A stretch of 9,800 nt of DNA, taken from assembly GCA_007119345.1 (NCBI GenBank), contig SKPV01000076.1, positions 1 to 9,800 on the forward strand, given 5' to 3'. The notes under the pieces were generated by a model. The model did not search any database. It was not told the origin of the DNA and saw nothing but the letters and a program-made list of their open reading frames with translations. Source of the stretch: Halovivax sp. (GTDB taxonomy: Archaea; Halobacteriota; Halobacteria; Halobacteriales; Natrialbaceae). Position numbers and translations under genes: made by a program. This document shows, one piece after another, positions 1 through 5,659 of this stretch. Position 1 is the first letter of the stretch; every line of letters starts with the position of its first letter.

Positions 1-291
1 GCCGAGCCGGCTCTCGATGGCGGTCAGGTCGGTGAGCAGTTCCCAGGCGCGGTCGTCGGACCAGGCCCGGCCGAGCGCGCGCTCGAGCGCCGGCTCGCCG
101 GCGGCCGTGCGGACGCCGTCGTCCCCGGTCGCTCGGCCGTCGTCCTCGGTCGCTCGGCCGTCATCCCCGGTCGCGCGATCGTCGTCTCCGGTCGGCCGGT
201 CGTCCTCGCCGGCGACCTCGGCCGCTCCCCGATCGTCGTCGAGCGGATCGGCCCGCTCCGCCTCGTCGGCCGCGTCTGTCGGATCGTCCAT
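1..291 (-). CDS. N-terminal part of a leftward gene, possibly an M28-family peptidase (runs off the left edge)
   Basis: An open frame of 97 codons starts with ATG at 291-289 and is still open at base 1. Residues 1 to about 60 are acidic and low in complexity (Asp, Glu, Gly, Thr), with a heptad run of the type GDDGRAT, so probably disordered. From about residue 68 the protein turns amphipathic and ends in the visible stretch WELLTDLTAIESRLG. Haloarchaeal M28 zinc peptidases often begin with a similar helix leading into a G-R-M/L-G turn; this family guess comes from memory of the family, and no catalytic residues lie inside the window. A TATA-like T6 run (complement of 314-319) sits about 25 bp before the ATG, which suits a leaderless transcript and supports this start. 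It is divergent from pepF with 95 bp between starts; if it is a peptidase the two could form a peptide-catabolism pair. That it is a real gene is fairly likely; the product is tentative. Confidence 0.55.
   Translation of the reverse strand, partial: MDDPTDAADEAERADPLDDDRGAAEVAGEDDRPTGDDDRATGDDGRATEDDGRATGDDGVRTAAGEPALERALGRAWSDDRAWELLTDLTAIESRLG
121..204 (-). repeat. 21-bp tandem repeat, four units, inside the N-terminus of the leftward gene
   Basis: Four consecutive 21-bp units (121-141, 142-162, 163-183, 184-204) differ by a few bases each. Read on the minus strand in the gene's frame each unit gives one heptad such as GDDGRAT or EDDGRAT, so the array keeps the frame. The units look like slippage-prone coding DNA for an acidic linker. 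Confidence 0.85.
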
Positions 292-313
292 GCCCGTCGT
301 TCGCGCGCTTTCG

Positions 314-361
314 AAAAAAGCGTCGCGGCGCGCTGGCGCCTTCCGCCTTCGCTACCCTTTA
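314..361. promoter_or_regulatory. Divergent promoter region between the leftward gene and pepF
   Basis: Two AT-rich elements stand out in a GC-rich gap of 95 bp. The A6 run at 314-319 is a T-rich box for the minus strand, about 25 bp before the ATG at 291. The TTTA at 358-361 lies about 27 bp before the pepF ATG at 387. Both distances match archaeal TATA boxes of leaderless mRNAs. Neither start has a Shine-Dalgarno motif. Confidence 0.5.
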
Positions 362-386
362 CTCGTTCCATTTTGTATCCCGTGCC

Positions 387-2189
387 ATGAGTACGGTTCC
401 CGCCCGCGAGGAGGTCTCGGAAGAGCACACCTGGGATCTGGAGGCGATCTACGAGTCCGAGGAGGAGTGGCGAGCGTCCTACGACGCGGTCGCCGAGTCG
501 GTCGAGGCGTTCGCCGAGTACGAAGGTCGGACGACCGAGGACGCGTCGACGCTCCTGACCGTCCTCGAGGAGCGCGAGGAGCTGATGCGCGACGTCGAGG
601 TCGTCGCGGCCTACGCTCGGATGCGCCGGGACGAGGACACGAGCGATCAGGAGGCCCAAGCGATGGCCTCCAGAGCGGATTCGCTGGTGTCGGACGCGCG
701 GTCGGCCGCGTCGTTCGTCGAGCCCGAACTCCAGGCGCTCACCCGCGAGGAGTTCGACGATCTGGCGTCCGAGGTGCCCGAACTCGAGACGTACGACCAC
801 TACGTCGACGACGTGCTGCGGATGAAGCCCCACACCCGCTCGGCCGAGGTCGAGGCGCTGCTGGCCGACCTGGGGGAGGTGACCGGGGGAACGGCCGACG
901 TCTACAACCTGCTGGCGAACGCGGACATGACGTTCCCGACGGTGGAAGACGCTGACGACGAGCCCGTCGAGATCACCCAGAGCAACTTCGTGAACCTGCT
1001 GAAGCGCCCGGACCGCGACTTCCGCCGACGGGTCTACGAGGGCTACTTCGCGGAGTGGGCGTCGGTGCGCAACGCCGTCGCGACGGCCTACGCCAAGAGC
1101 GTCACCGCCGACGTGGAACTGGCGCGGGCGCGCAGCTACGAGACGGCCCGCGAGGCGTCGCTGCACGGCCCCAACGTCCCCGCCGAGGTCTACGACACCC
1201 TCGTCGACACCGTCGACGACAACCTGGAGACGCTCCACCGCCACGCCGACCTCAAGCGCGAGGCGCTGGGCGTCGACGAGCTGCGGATGTGGGACGTCTA
1301 CATGCCGCTGACCGGCGGCGAGGGGCCGGAGGTCTCCTACGAGGAGGCCTGCGAGCACGTCGTCGCGGCCGTCGCGCCGCTGGGCGAGGCCTACCAGTCC
1401 CGCCTCGCCGAGGGCCTCGACTCCCGCTGGGTCGACGTCTACGAGAACGAGGGCAAGCGCGCCGGCGCCTACTCCGGCGGCGCCTACGACACCCAGCCGT
1501 ACATCCTGATGAACTACCAGGACGACGTCACCTCGATGTACACGCTGGCCCACGAGCTGGGCCACTCGCTACACTCGGAGTACGCCAAGGAGAACCAGCC
1601 CTACGTCTACGCCGGGTACGAGCTGTTCGTCGCCGAGGTCGCGAGCACCGTCAACGAGGCGCTGCTCACCGAGCACCTCCTCGAGACGGTCGAGGACCCC
1701 GCGTTCCGCGCGCACGTCCTCAACGAGTTCCTAGAGCGGGTGCGCTCGACCCTGTTCCGCCAGACGCTGTTCGCCGAGTTCGAGCACCGCGCCCACGAGC
1801 TCGAGGAAGCCGGGGAACCCCTGACCGCGGACCGGCTGGACGACCTCTTCCGCGAGCTGAAGGGACGCTACTACGAACCCGCGGAGCTCGACGACCACAT
1901 CGCCCGCGAGTGGATGCGCATCCCGCACTTCTACCGAGCGTTCTACGTCTACCAGTACGCGACGGGCATCTCCGCCGCGCTGGCGCTCGTCGACCGCATT
2001 CTCGAAGAGGGCGAGTCCGCGGCCGCGGACTACCGGGAGTTCCTCTCGCTGGGCTCCCGCGAGTATCCGCTCGACCTGCTGCGGACGGCGGGCGTCGACG
2101 TGGCCAGTCCCGAGCCCGTCCAGCGGGCGATCGACCGGTACGACGACCGGCTCGAGACGATGGCCGAGCTCGTCGAGACCGACGGCTAA
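387..2189 (+). CDS. pepF: Oligoendopeptidase F (M3 family zinc metallopeptidase)
   Basis: A 600-residue protein, the usual length for PepF. It has a long helical N-terminal half (about residues 1-200) and an M3 catalytic domain in the C-terminal half. The zinc site is HELGH at residues 389-393, with Glu390 as the general base; the conserved follow-on motif VAEVASTVNE around residues 415-424 supplies the third ligand, probably Glu417. GAYSGGAYDTQPY just before the site and the segment HFYRAFYVYQYATG near residues 513-526 are also typical of the family. PepF cleaves short oligopeptides (roughly 5-20 residues) in the cytoplasm, so it would act on peptides released by the proteasome; pan lies about 450 bp downstream on the same strand. 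No signal peptide is seen. The start ATG at 387 is preceded by a TATA-like box at 358-361. It is a single gene with its own promoter; the next intact gene is too far away for tight coupling. The family assignment is firm; the substrate is inferred. Confidence 0.96.
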   Translation: MSTVPAREEVSEEHTWDLEAIYESEEEWRASYDAVAESVEAFAEYEGRTTEDASTLLTVLEEREELMRDVEVVAAYARMRRDEDTSDQEAQAMASRADSLVSDARSAASFVEPELQALTREEFDDLASEVPELETYDHYVDDVLRMKPHTRSAEVEALLADLGEVTGGTADVYNLLANADMTFPTVEDADDEPVEITQSNFVNLLKRPDRDFRRRVYEGYFAEWASVRNAVATAYAKSVTADVELARARSYETAREASLHGPNVPAEVYDTLVDTVDDNLETLHRHADLKREALGVDELRMWDVYMPLTGGEGPEVSYEEACEHVVAAVAPLGEAYQSRLAEGLDSRWVDVYENEGKRAGAYSGGAYDTQPYILMNYQDDVTSMYTLAHELGHSLHSEYAKENQPYVYAGYELFVAEVASTVNEALLTEHLLETVEDPAFRAHVLNEFLERVRSTLFRQTLFAEFEHRAHELEEAGEPLTADRLDDLFRELKGRYYEPAELDDHIAREWMRIPHFYRAFYVYQYATGISAALALVDRILEEGESAAADYREFLSLGSREYPLDLLRTAGVDVASPEPVQRAIDRYDDRLETMAELVETDG

Positions 2190-2206
2190 CGGCCCGTGCG
2201 TCGCCG

Positions 2207-2516
2207 TCCGTCCTGACCGCTGCCGGCGTCGCGTTCGCGGTGTACCAACATCTTCGGTTTCTCGGCCGCCCAACGGGCCGGAATCAGACACCCCGCCGCC
2301 CACCTGGCGGCGCCGTACGTCGTCGTCGCGCTGCTGGTCGGGGTTCGGACCGACCACCTCCGCTCGACGCGGTTCCCGTTCGGGCTCTTCGCCGGCTGGG
2401 CGCCGCTGGCGGTCGTCGGATACTTCCTCGAACTCGATCGCGGAGCGCTCTCGGCCGGCGTCTTCGCCGGTCTCTTCGCCGCCTACTACGAAATTCGCGG
2501 CCGCGGTTGCGGCTGA
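2207..2516 (+). pseudogene. Probable remnant of a small multi-pass membrane protein, frame-broken and without a start
   Basis: Between pepF and pan, two forward frames each give part of a hydrophobic protein. The frame with codons at 2207, 2210 and so on reads SVLTAAGVAFAVYQHLRFLG (about 2207-2266), one membrane helix. The frame one base over, ending at TGA 2514-2516, then reads AAHLAAPYVVVALLVG, FGLFAGWAPLAVVGYFLEL and GALSAGVFAGLFAAYYEI (about 2295-2495), three more hydrophobic segments ending in a basic tail. The switch would fall near 2270-2295. Neither frame has ATG, GTG or TTG at a useful place: the second frame is closed by TGA at 2214-2216 and has no start after it. Joined, the parts would make a four-helix protein of about 100 residues. 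I do not recognise the family. The alternative is that GC-rich DNA has given chance hydrophobic frames, but four well-spaced helices with charged loops make that less likely. Confidence 0.4.
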
Positions 2517-2545
2517 TCCGCCGGCGGACGTCGACGAACGGTCCT

Positions 2546-2581
2546 GAGACGGTCACCGAATCGGCCACCCCTCACCGTCTC
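2546..2581. repeat. 8-bp inverted repeat upstream of pan
   Basis: GAGACGGT at 2546-2553 is exactly complementary to ACCGTCTC at 2574-2581, with a 20-base spacer. It lies 30-65 bp before the pan TATA-like box, where haloarchaeal regulators often bind; it could also be a 3' structure of transcripts from pepF. No function is shown. Confidence 0.5.
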
Positions 2582-2610
2582 GCGGAATTCGCCCGCGACC
2601 CAAAGGCACA

Positions 2611-2640
2611 TTTACGACGGGCGACTACCAGTCGCCCGTC
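2611..2640 (+). promoter_or_regulatory. pan promoter with a perfect 11-3-11 palindrome between TATA box and start codon
   Basis: TTTAC at 2611-2615 is a TATA-like box 29-33 bp before the pan ATG. It is followed at once by GACGGGCGACT (2616-2626), ACC, and AGTCGCCCGTC (2630-2640), a perfect inverted repeat whose right end is 3 bases before the ATG. The predicted transcription start (25-27 bp after the box) falls at its right end. It may be an operator that blocks initiation. If transcription begins further upstream, it would be an RNA hairpin over the start codon. The palindrome is certain; its role is inferred. Confidence 0.6.
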
Positions 2641-2643
2641 AGG

Positions 2644-3873
2644 ATGTCCCGAAGCCCGTCGCTACCCGATCGACCGAGCCGCGACATCGATCCGGAGCTC
2701 CCGGACGACGAGCGGCTCGCCGCGCTTCGGTCTCACTTCGAGGAGCTCGCCGACGTGCGCTCTCAGCTCACCGAGCGACTCGAGGCGGCCGAACGGCGCC
2801 GAGAGCAGCTGCGCGAGCGCGTCGACCGGGTCGAGCGCGAGAACGAGACGCTGAAGAGTTCGTCGCTGTACGTCGCGACCGTCGAAGACTGCGTCGAGAG
2901 CGAGGTCGTCGTCAAGCAACACGGCAACAACCAAGAGGTGCTGACGGAGGTCTCCCCGCGAATGGTCGACCGGATCGAACCGGGCGACCGCGTCGCCGTC
3001 AACGATTCCTTCGGGATTCAGACGCTGCTCGACGCCGAGACCGACTCCCGGGCCCAGGCGATGGAGATCACCGAGAGCCCGGCCGTCGCCTACGAGGACA
3101 TCGGCGGCATCGACGAGCAGGTCCGGGAGGTCCGGGAGGCCGTCGAACAGCCCCTGGCCGAGCCGGAGCTCTTCGAGCAGGTGGGCATCGACCCGCCCTC
3201 CGGCGTACTGCTCTACGGGCCGCCGGGGACCGGAAAGACGATGCTCGCGAAGGCCGTCGCGAACCGGACCGACGCGACCTTCATCAAGATGGCCGGCTCC
3301 GAGCTGGTCCGCAAGTTCATCGGCGAGGGCTCGCGGCTGGTGCGGGACCTCTTCGAGATGGCCCGCGAGCGCGAACCCGCCATCATCTTCATCGACGAGA
3401 TCGACGCCATCGCCGCCCGCCGCACGGAGTCCAAGACGTCGGGAGACGCCGAGGTCCAGCGGACGATGATGCAACTGCTGAGCGAGATGGACGGCTTCGA
3501 GGCCCGCGGCGAGATCCGCATCATCGCCGCGACCAACCGCTTCGACATGCTCGATCGCGCGATCCTCCGGCCTGGGCGGTTCGACCGCCTCATCGAAGTG
3601 CCCGAGCCCGACGAGGCGGGTCGGGAGATCATCTTCGAGATCCACACCCGCGGGATGAACGTCGCCGACGCCGTCGACTACGAGGCCCTCGCCCGTAACA
3701 CGCCGGGGTACTCCGGCGCCGAGATCGAGAGCGTCACCACCGAGGCGGGCATGTTCGCCATCCGCGACGACCGGGACGAGGTCACCATGGACGACTTCGA
3801 GGCCGCCCTCGAGAAGATCGAGAACGACGACACGAGCGAGCTCATCCCGTCCCAGAACTACTTCTACCACTAG
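2644..3873 (+). CDS. pan: Proteasome-activating nucleotidase (AAA+ ATPase of the 20S proteasome)
   Basis: A 409-residue AAA+ unfoldase. Domains in order: a coiled coil rich in Glu, Arg and Leu (about residues 25-75), an OB-fold domain (about 76-150, with the conserved KQHGNNQEVL), and an AAA+ module. Visible motifs: Walker A GPPGTGKT at 192-199, pore loop KFIG at 224-227, Walker B IIFIDE at 247-252, sensor-1 Asn298 in ATNR, and arginine-finger region RPGRFDR at 309-315. The C-terminus ends in FYH, which fits the HbYX motif (hydrophobic-Tyr-any) that docks between 20S alpha subunits and opens the gate. Pan forms a hexamer that unfolds substrates with ATP and feeds them to the proteasome in the cytoplasm. 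Many haloarchaea have two Pan paralogues; the link to pdaD and infB recalls the PanB locus of Haloferax volcanii as I remember it, so this is probably the PanB type. The ATG at 2644 follows AGG but no full Shine-Dalgarno; the palindromic promoter suggests regulation. Confidence 0.96.
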   Translation: MSRSPSLPDRPSRDIDPELPDDERLAALRSHFEELADVRSQLTERLEAAERRREQLRERVDRVERENETLKSSSLYVATVEDCVESEVVVKQHGNNQEVLTEVSPRMVDRIEPGDRVAVNDSFGIQTLLDAETDSRAQAMEITESPAVAYEDIGGIDEQVREVREAVEQPLAEPELFEQVGIDPPSGVLLYGPPGTGKTMLAKAVANRTDATFIKMAGSELVRKFIGEGSRLVRDLFEMAREREPAIIFIDEIDAIAARRTESKTSGDAEVQRTMMQLLSEMDGFEARGEIRIIAATNRFDMLDRAILRPGRFDRLIEVPEPDEAGREIIFEIHTRGMNVADAVDYEALARNTPGYSGAEIESVTTEAGMFAIRDDRDEVTMDDFEAALEKIENDDTSELIPSQNYFYH

Positions 3874-3892
3874 CACCGACCGCTCGCGCTAC

Positions 3893-3913
3893 GGGTGCGG
3901 CTTCGCCGCGCCC
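3893..3913 (+). terminator. Stable hairpin after pan (candidate transcript 3' end)
   Basis: Twenty bases after the pan stop, GGGTGCGGC (3893-3901) pairs with GCCGCGCCC (3905-3913) around the loop TTC, nine pairs with one G-U. No T run follows, so a classical archaeal T-rich terminator is not shown. It may instead protect the mRNA 3' end. The rest of 3874-4029 shows no gene. Confidence 0.4.
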
Positions 3914-4030
3914 TCGGCAAACCGTCGACGAACAGCGCTCCTCCCGCCGTTCACCTCGCTCGCCGCGTTCGCTCGCTTCACGGGTGTCGTCGACCCGGAA
4001 TTTTCGGCACCGACCCTGGACCGCAACGCC

Positions 4031-4035
4031 TTACG
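4031..4035 (+). promoter_or_regulatory. TATA-like box of pdaD
   Basis: TTACG at 4031-4035 is the AT-richest element in the right place, about 27 bp before the ATG at 4059, consistent with a leaderless mRNA. This spacing favours the ATG over the in-frame GTG at 3984. Confidence 0.4.
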
Positions 4036-4058
4036 GCGTCCGCCCCCGAAGATCGGTA

Positions 4059-4538
4059 ATGAGCACGATCAGCGTCGTCTCGGGTGCGGCGACCGGGCCG
4101 ACGGAGCTGTCGGCCTACGACGCGGCGCTCGCGGACGCCGGCGTGGCGAACTACAACCTCGTCACCGTCTCGTCGGTGATCCCGGCGGGCGCGGCCGTCG
4201 AGGTGGTCGGGACGGCGCCCGACCTCGGGCCCGCCGGCGACCGGCTGACCGTCGTCGAGGCCAGAGCGACGACCGCCGGGCCGGGGAGCGTCTGCGCGGG
4301 CCTCGGGTGGACCGAGTCGGTCGACGAGGGGCCCGGCCTGTTCTACGAGGCCGCCGGCGAGATGGAGGCGGACGACGTCGAGCGACGGATCCGCGAGGGG
4401 CTCGTCGCCGGCGGCGACCTCCGGGAGTGGGAACTCGGCGAGCCGAGCGTACGGCTCTCTCGATCCGAGGCGGCGGCGGGCGAGTACGCCTCCGCCGTCG
4501 TCCTCGCCGTCTACGGCGAGAGCGAGCCGATCGTTTGA
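4059..4538 (+). CDS. pdaD: Pyruvoyl-dependent arginine decarboxylase
   Basis: A 159-residue protein of the PvlArgDC family, which is made as a proenzyme and cuts itself between two serines to create a catalytic pyruvoyl group. The site here is VSSVIP, with cleavage expected between Ser38 and Ser39, giving a 38-residue beta chain and a roughly 121-residue alpha chain that starts with pyruvoyl. Other family marks are the N-terminal GAATGPTELSAYDAAL, ANYNLV before the cut, and Glu97 in GLFYEAAG, a good candidate for the catalytic acid (Glu109 in the Methanocaldococcus enzyme). It converts arginine to agmatine, which archaea need for agmatidine in tRNA-Ile2 and for polyamines. I chose ATG 4059 because homologues begin there and a TATA-like box lies 27 bp before it; the open frame runs back to 3984 but those 25 residues are Arg/Pro-rich and unlike the family. 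The stop codon lies inside a hairpin with a T5 tail. Confidence 0.93.
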   Translation: MSTISVVSGAATGPTELSAYDAALADAGVANYNLVTVSSVIPAGAAVEVVGTAPDLGPAGDRLTVVEARATTAGPGSVCAGLGWTESVDEGPGLFYEAAGEMEADDVERRIREGLVAGGDLREWELGEPSVRLSRSEAAAGEYASAVVLAVYGESEPIV

Positions 4539-4550
4539 CCAAACGTTTTT
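4532..4550 (+). terminator. Terminator-like hairpin over the pdaD stop codon
   Basis: CGTTTG (4532-4537), AC, CAAACG (4540-4545) form a perfect inverted repeat followed directly by T5 (4546-4550). The TGA of pdaD (4536-4538) is inside it. A T run after the gene is the usual archaeal termination signal. The same T5 could alternatively serve as a TATA element for the next gene, whose ATG is 37 bp on. Confidence 0.5.
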
Positions 4551-4586
4551 GGCGGCCCGCACCGTTTCGGTCGGTAGCGAATTCTC

Positions 4587-4991
4587 ATGAACGGCAACAC
4601 ACCGTACGCCGGCCGCCCGGGGATCACGCAGGCGGGCCACCGGTCGGCGGCCGACGTCGAGGAGGTGACGCCGGGACAACGGCGCGCGCTGCGGCGCGAG
4701 GTGTCCCGACTCGCCGCCCTGACCCGGGAGTATCTCCCCGACGAGTACGCCGTCGACAGCGAGGTCTCCCACGGCGTCGGCGGTCCGCACGTGACGGTCG
4801 CGGTCCGACCGCCGGTGGGCCGACCCGTCAGCGCGGGCTTTTCTCCCGAGCTGGACGTCGACGCGATCGAGGAACCCGGCGCGATCATCGACGCCGACGA
4901 GCGGGCGGAGGTCGCGCGCGGCCTGGCCGCGAGCGCCGCCCTCCAGGTCAAGCACGCGATGGGCGACGATCTGACGCCGACCGCGCGCTGA
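4587..4991 (+). CDS. Conserved haloarchaeal protein, DUF5811-like
   Basis: A 134-residue soluble acidic protein with no signal peptide or membrane helix. It opens with MNGNTPYAGRPG, has a helical stretch TPGQRRALRREVSRLAALTR (about 28-48), then a beta-rich part with AVDSEVSHGVGGPHVTVAVRP and PVGRPVSAGFSP, and a helix with ARGLAASAALQVKHAM near the end. From memory this matches the haloarchaeal DUF5811 family, which has no known function. The ATG at 4587 is taken because the family begins MNGNTPYAG. It lies 48 bp after pdaD on the same strand; the T5 between them could end pdaD transcription or help start this gene. Its last 44 bases overlap, tail to tail, the doubtful repeat ORF on the other strand. 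That it is a gene is likely; its job is unknown. Confidence 0.8.
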   Translation: MNGNTPYAGRPGITQAGHRSAADVEEVTPGQRRALRREVSRLAALTREYLPDEYAVDSEVSHGVGGPHVTVAVRPPVGRPVSAGFSPELDVDAIEEPGAIIDADERAEVARGLAASAALQVKHAMGDDLTPTAR

Positions 4992-5223
4992 CTCCCGACG
5001 CCGCTTCGGCGCCGTTCGTCTCGTTTTCGACTGTCCCGTTGCTCACTACCCCGTTGTCGACCGTCTCGTTGCTCACTACCCCGTTGTCGACCGTCTCGTT
5101 GCTCACCACCCCGTTGTCGACCGTCTCGTTGCTCACCACCCCGTTGTCGACCGTCTCGTTGCCGAGCGCGCCGTAGCTGGCCGTGCCGTCCCCGATCGAT
5201 TCGCCGCCGGGGAACTCGATCAC
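4948..5223 (-). CDS. Doubtful acidic repeat protein, coupled to the small membrane protein gene
   Basis: A 91-codon ORF begins with GTG at 5223-5221, overlapping the TGA of the upstream 68-aa gene as GTGA, an arrangement typical of translational coupling. Its middle (about residues 22-61) is four copies of NETVDNGVVS, then a decayed copy NGTVENET and an Ala/Ser/Arg-rich end. The Asn/Asp/Glu content suits a halophile, and the four units differ only by GTA/GTG, a silent change. The decayed copy swaps Asp for Glu. Against it: no recognisable domain, a GTG start, overlap with the 3' end of the DUF5811-like gene, and the fact that GC-rich repeats stay open in several frames (the plus strand reads LLTTPLSTVS). 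If real, it is probably a disordered or surface-exposed tail protein; it could also be C-terminal sequence of the membrane protein separated by a frameshift. No function is assigned. Confidence 0.3.
   Translation of the reverse strand: MIEFPGGESIGDGTASYGALGNETVDNGVVSNETVDNGVVSNETVDNGVVSNETVDNGVVSNGTVENETNGAEAASGVSARSASDRRPSRA
5041..5160. repeat. 30-bp tandem repeat, four copies plus a decayed copy
   Basis: Units are 5041-5070, 5071-5100, 5101-5130 and 5131-5160. The first two are identical, the last two are identical, and the pairs differ at a single base (CTCACTACC against CTCACCACC). A decayed part-copy with four mismatches in 20 bases lies at 5021-5040. There are no spacers, so this is a minisatellite and not a CRISPR array. 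The unit holds one GTCGAC palindrome. Confidence 0.95.
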
Positions 5224-5426
5224 TCGCGAAGCCGCTGCCAGCCGAGCGCCCCGATGACGGCGACGCCGACGAGGGCGAGCACGAAGACGACGAAGTAGCC
5301 GACGACCTCCCGATCGCCGTACAGCAGCCCGTCGGCCGCGACGATGAACCCGGCGAGCAGGCTGATCACCACGACGAATCCGAAGATCCCGCGCCGACTG
5401 TCGAGGCCGTCGATCACGCGTTGCAT
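5220..5426 (-). CDS. Small two-helix membrane protein, function unknown
   Basis: A 68-residue protein starting at the ATG at 5426-5424 (MQRVIDGLDSRRG). Two strongly hydrophobic stretches follow: IFGFVVVISLLAGFIVAADG (about 14-33) and VVGYFVVFVLALVGVAVIGA (about 41-60), joined by a short charged loop LLYGDRE; the tail is basic then ends in Glu. It is therefore a hairpin-like integral membrane protein of the cytoplasmic membrane. The frame could be extended nine codons to a TTG at 5453, but that would run into the T-rich promoter box at 5452-5455, so the ATG is preferred. Its stop overlaps the GTG of the repeat ORF by GTGA. It converges on the DUF5811-like gene and diverges from the hydrolase gene. 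I do not recognise the family. Confidence 0.7.
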   Translation of the reverse strand: MQRVIDGLDSRRGIFGFVVVISLLAGFIVAADGLLYGDREVVGYFVVFVLALVGVAVIGALGWQRLRE

Positions 5427-5451
5427 GTCACCCGGATTCGACCGGCCGACC

Positions 5452-5455
5452 AAAA
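5452..5455 (-). promoter_or_regulatory. TATA-like box for the small membrane protein gene
   Basis: The complement reads CGTTTTGG, the only AT-rich spot nearby, 26-29 bp before the ATG at 5426. This is right for a leaderless haloarchaeal transcript. Confidence 0.4.
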
Positions 5456-5584
5456 CGATTCTGGCAGCGCCGACGTCGGAGGCCGGCCTCGTCCGGCGTC
5501 CGAAACCGATCTCGATTCGACCTGGGGCCCCTTCCGACCGGTTCCGATGGCGGCCTCGCGATCCGACGCCGATCCGACGCGCAC

Positions 5585-5634
5585 CGAACCGTCGGCCGTC
5601 GAACCGGCGAATCGAACCGTCGGGACGTTTTATT
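5585..5634 (+). promoter_or_regulatory. Hydrolase promoter with a pair of upstream direct repeats
   Basis: TTTTATT at 5628-5634 is the clearest TATA box in the window, centred about 28 bp before the ATG at 5660. Two perfect copies of CGAACCGTCGG lie at 5585-5595 and 5613-5623, 28 bp apart, the second ending just before the box where the BRE and activator sites lie. An 11-bp tandem repeat CGATCCGACGC (5559-5580) is further up. The remainder of 5427-5659 shows no gene. Confidence 0.55.
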
Positions 5635-5659
5635 GTGGTTCGCGGGGGTCACACAGTCG

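Noticed and set aside
17..955. Plus-strand Ser/Arg-rich frame at the left edge
   Set aside because: The Ser-Ser-Pro-Val-Ala repeats are the mirror of the acidic heptads on the minus strand, and the rest is a shadow of pepF.
24..1565. Long minus-strand open frame opposite pepF
   Set aside because: It mirrors the pepF codons, is rich in Val, Gly, Arg and His with no domain, and pepF is certain on the plus strand.
2284..2568. Minus-strand Arg-rich ORF between pepF and pan
   Set aside because: Almost half arginine in places, unlike any haloarchaeal protein; it mirrors the hydrophobic forward frame.
2662..3876. Minus-strand 404-codon frame opposite pan
   Set aside because: Antisense frame kept open by GC-rich codons; pan is full length with all motifs.
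3984..4058. Longer GTG start for pdaD
   Set aside because: The extra 25 residues are basic and Pro-rich, unlike the family, and the TATA-like box lies inside them.
5041..5160. CRISPR array
   Set aside because: The 30-bp units abut with no unique spacers and no cas genes are present.
4307..5176. Plus-strand frame with LLTTPLSTVS repeats
   Set aside because: It starts as a shadow of pdaD and the DUF5811-like gene and has an Arg-rich body; only the repeat gives it an orderly look.
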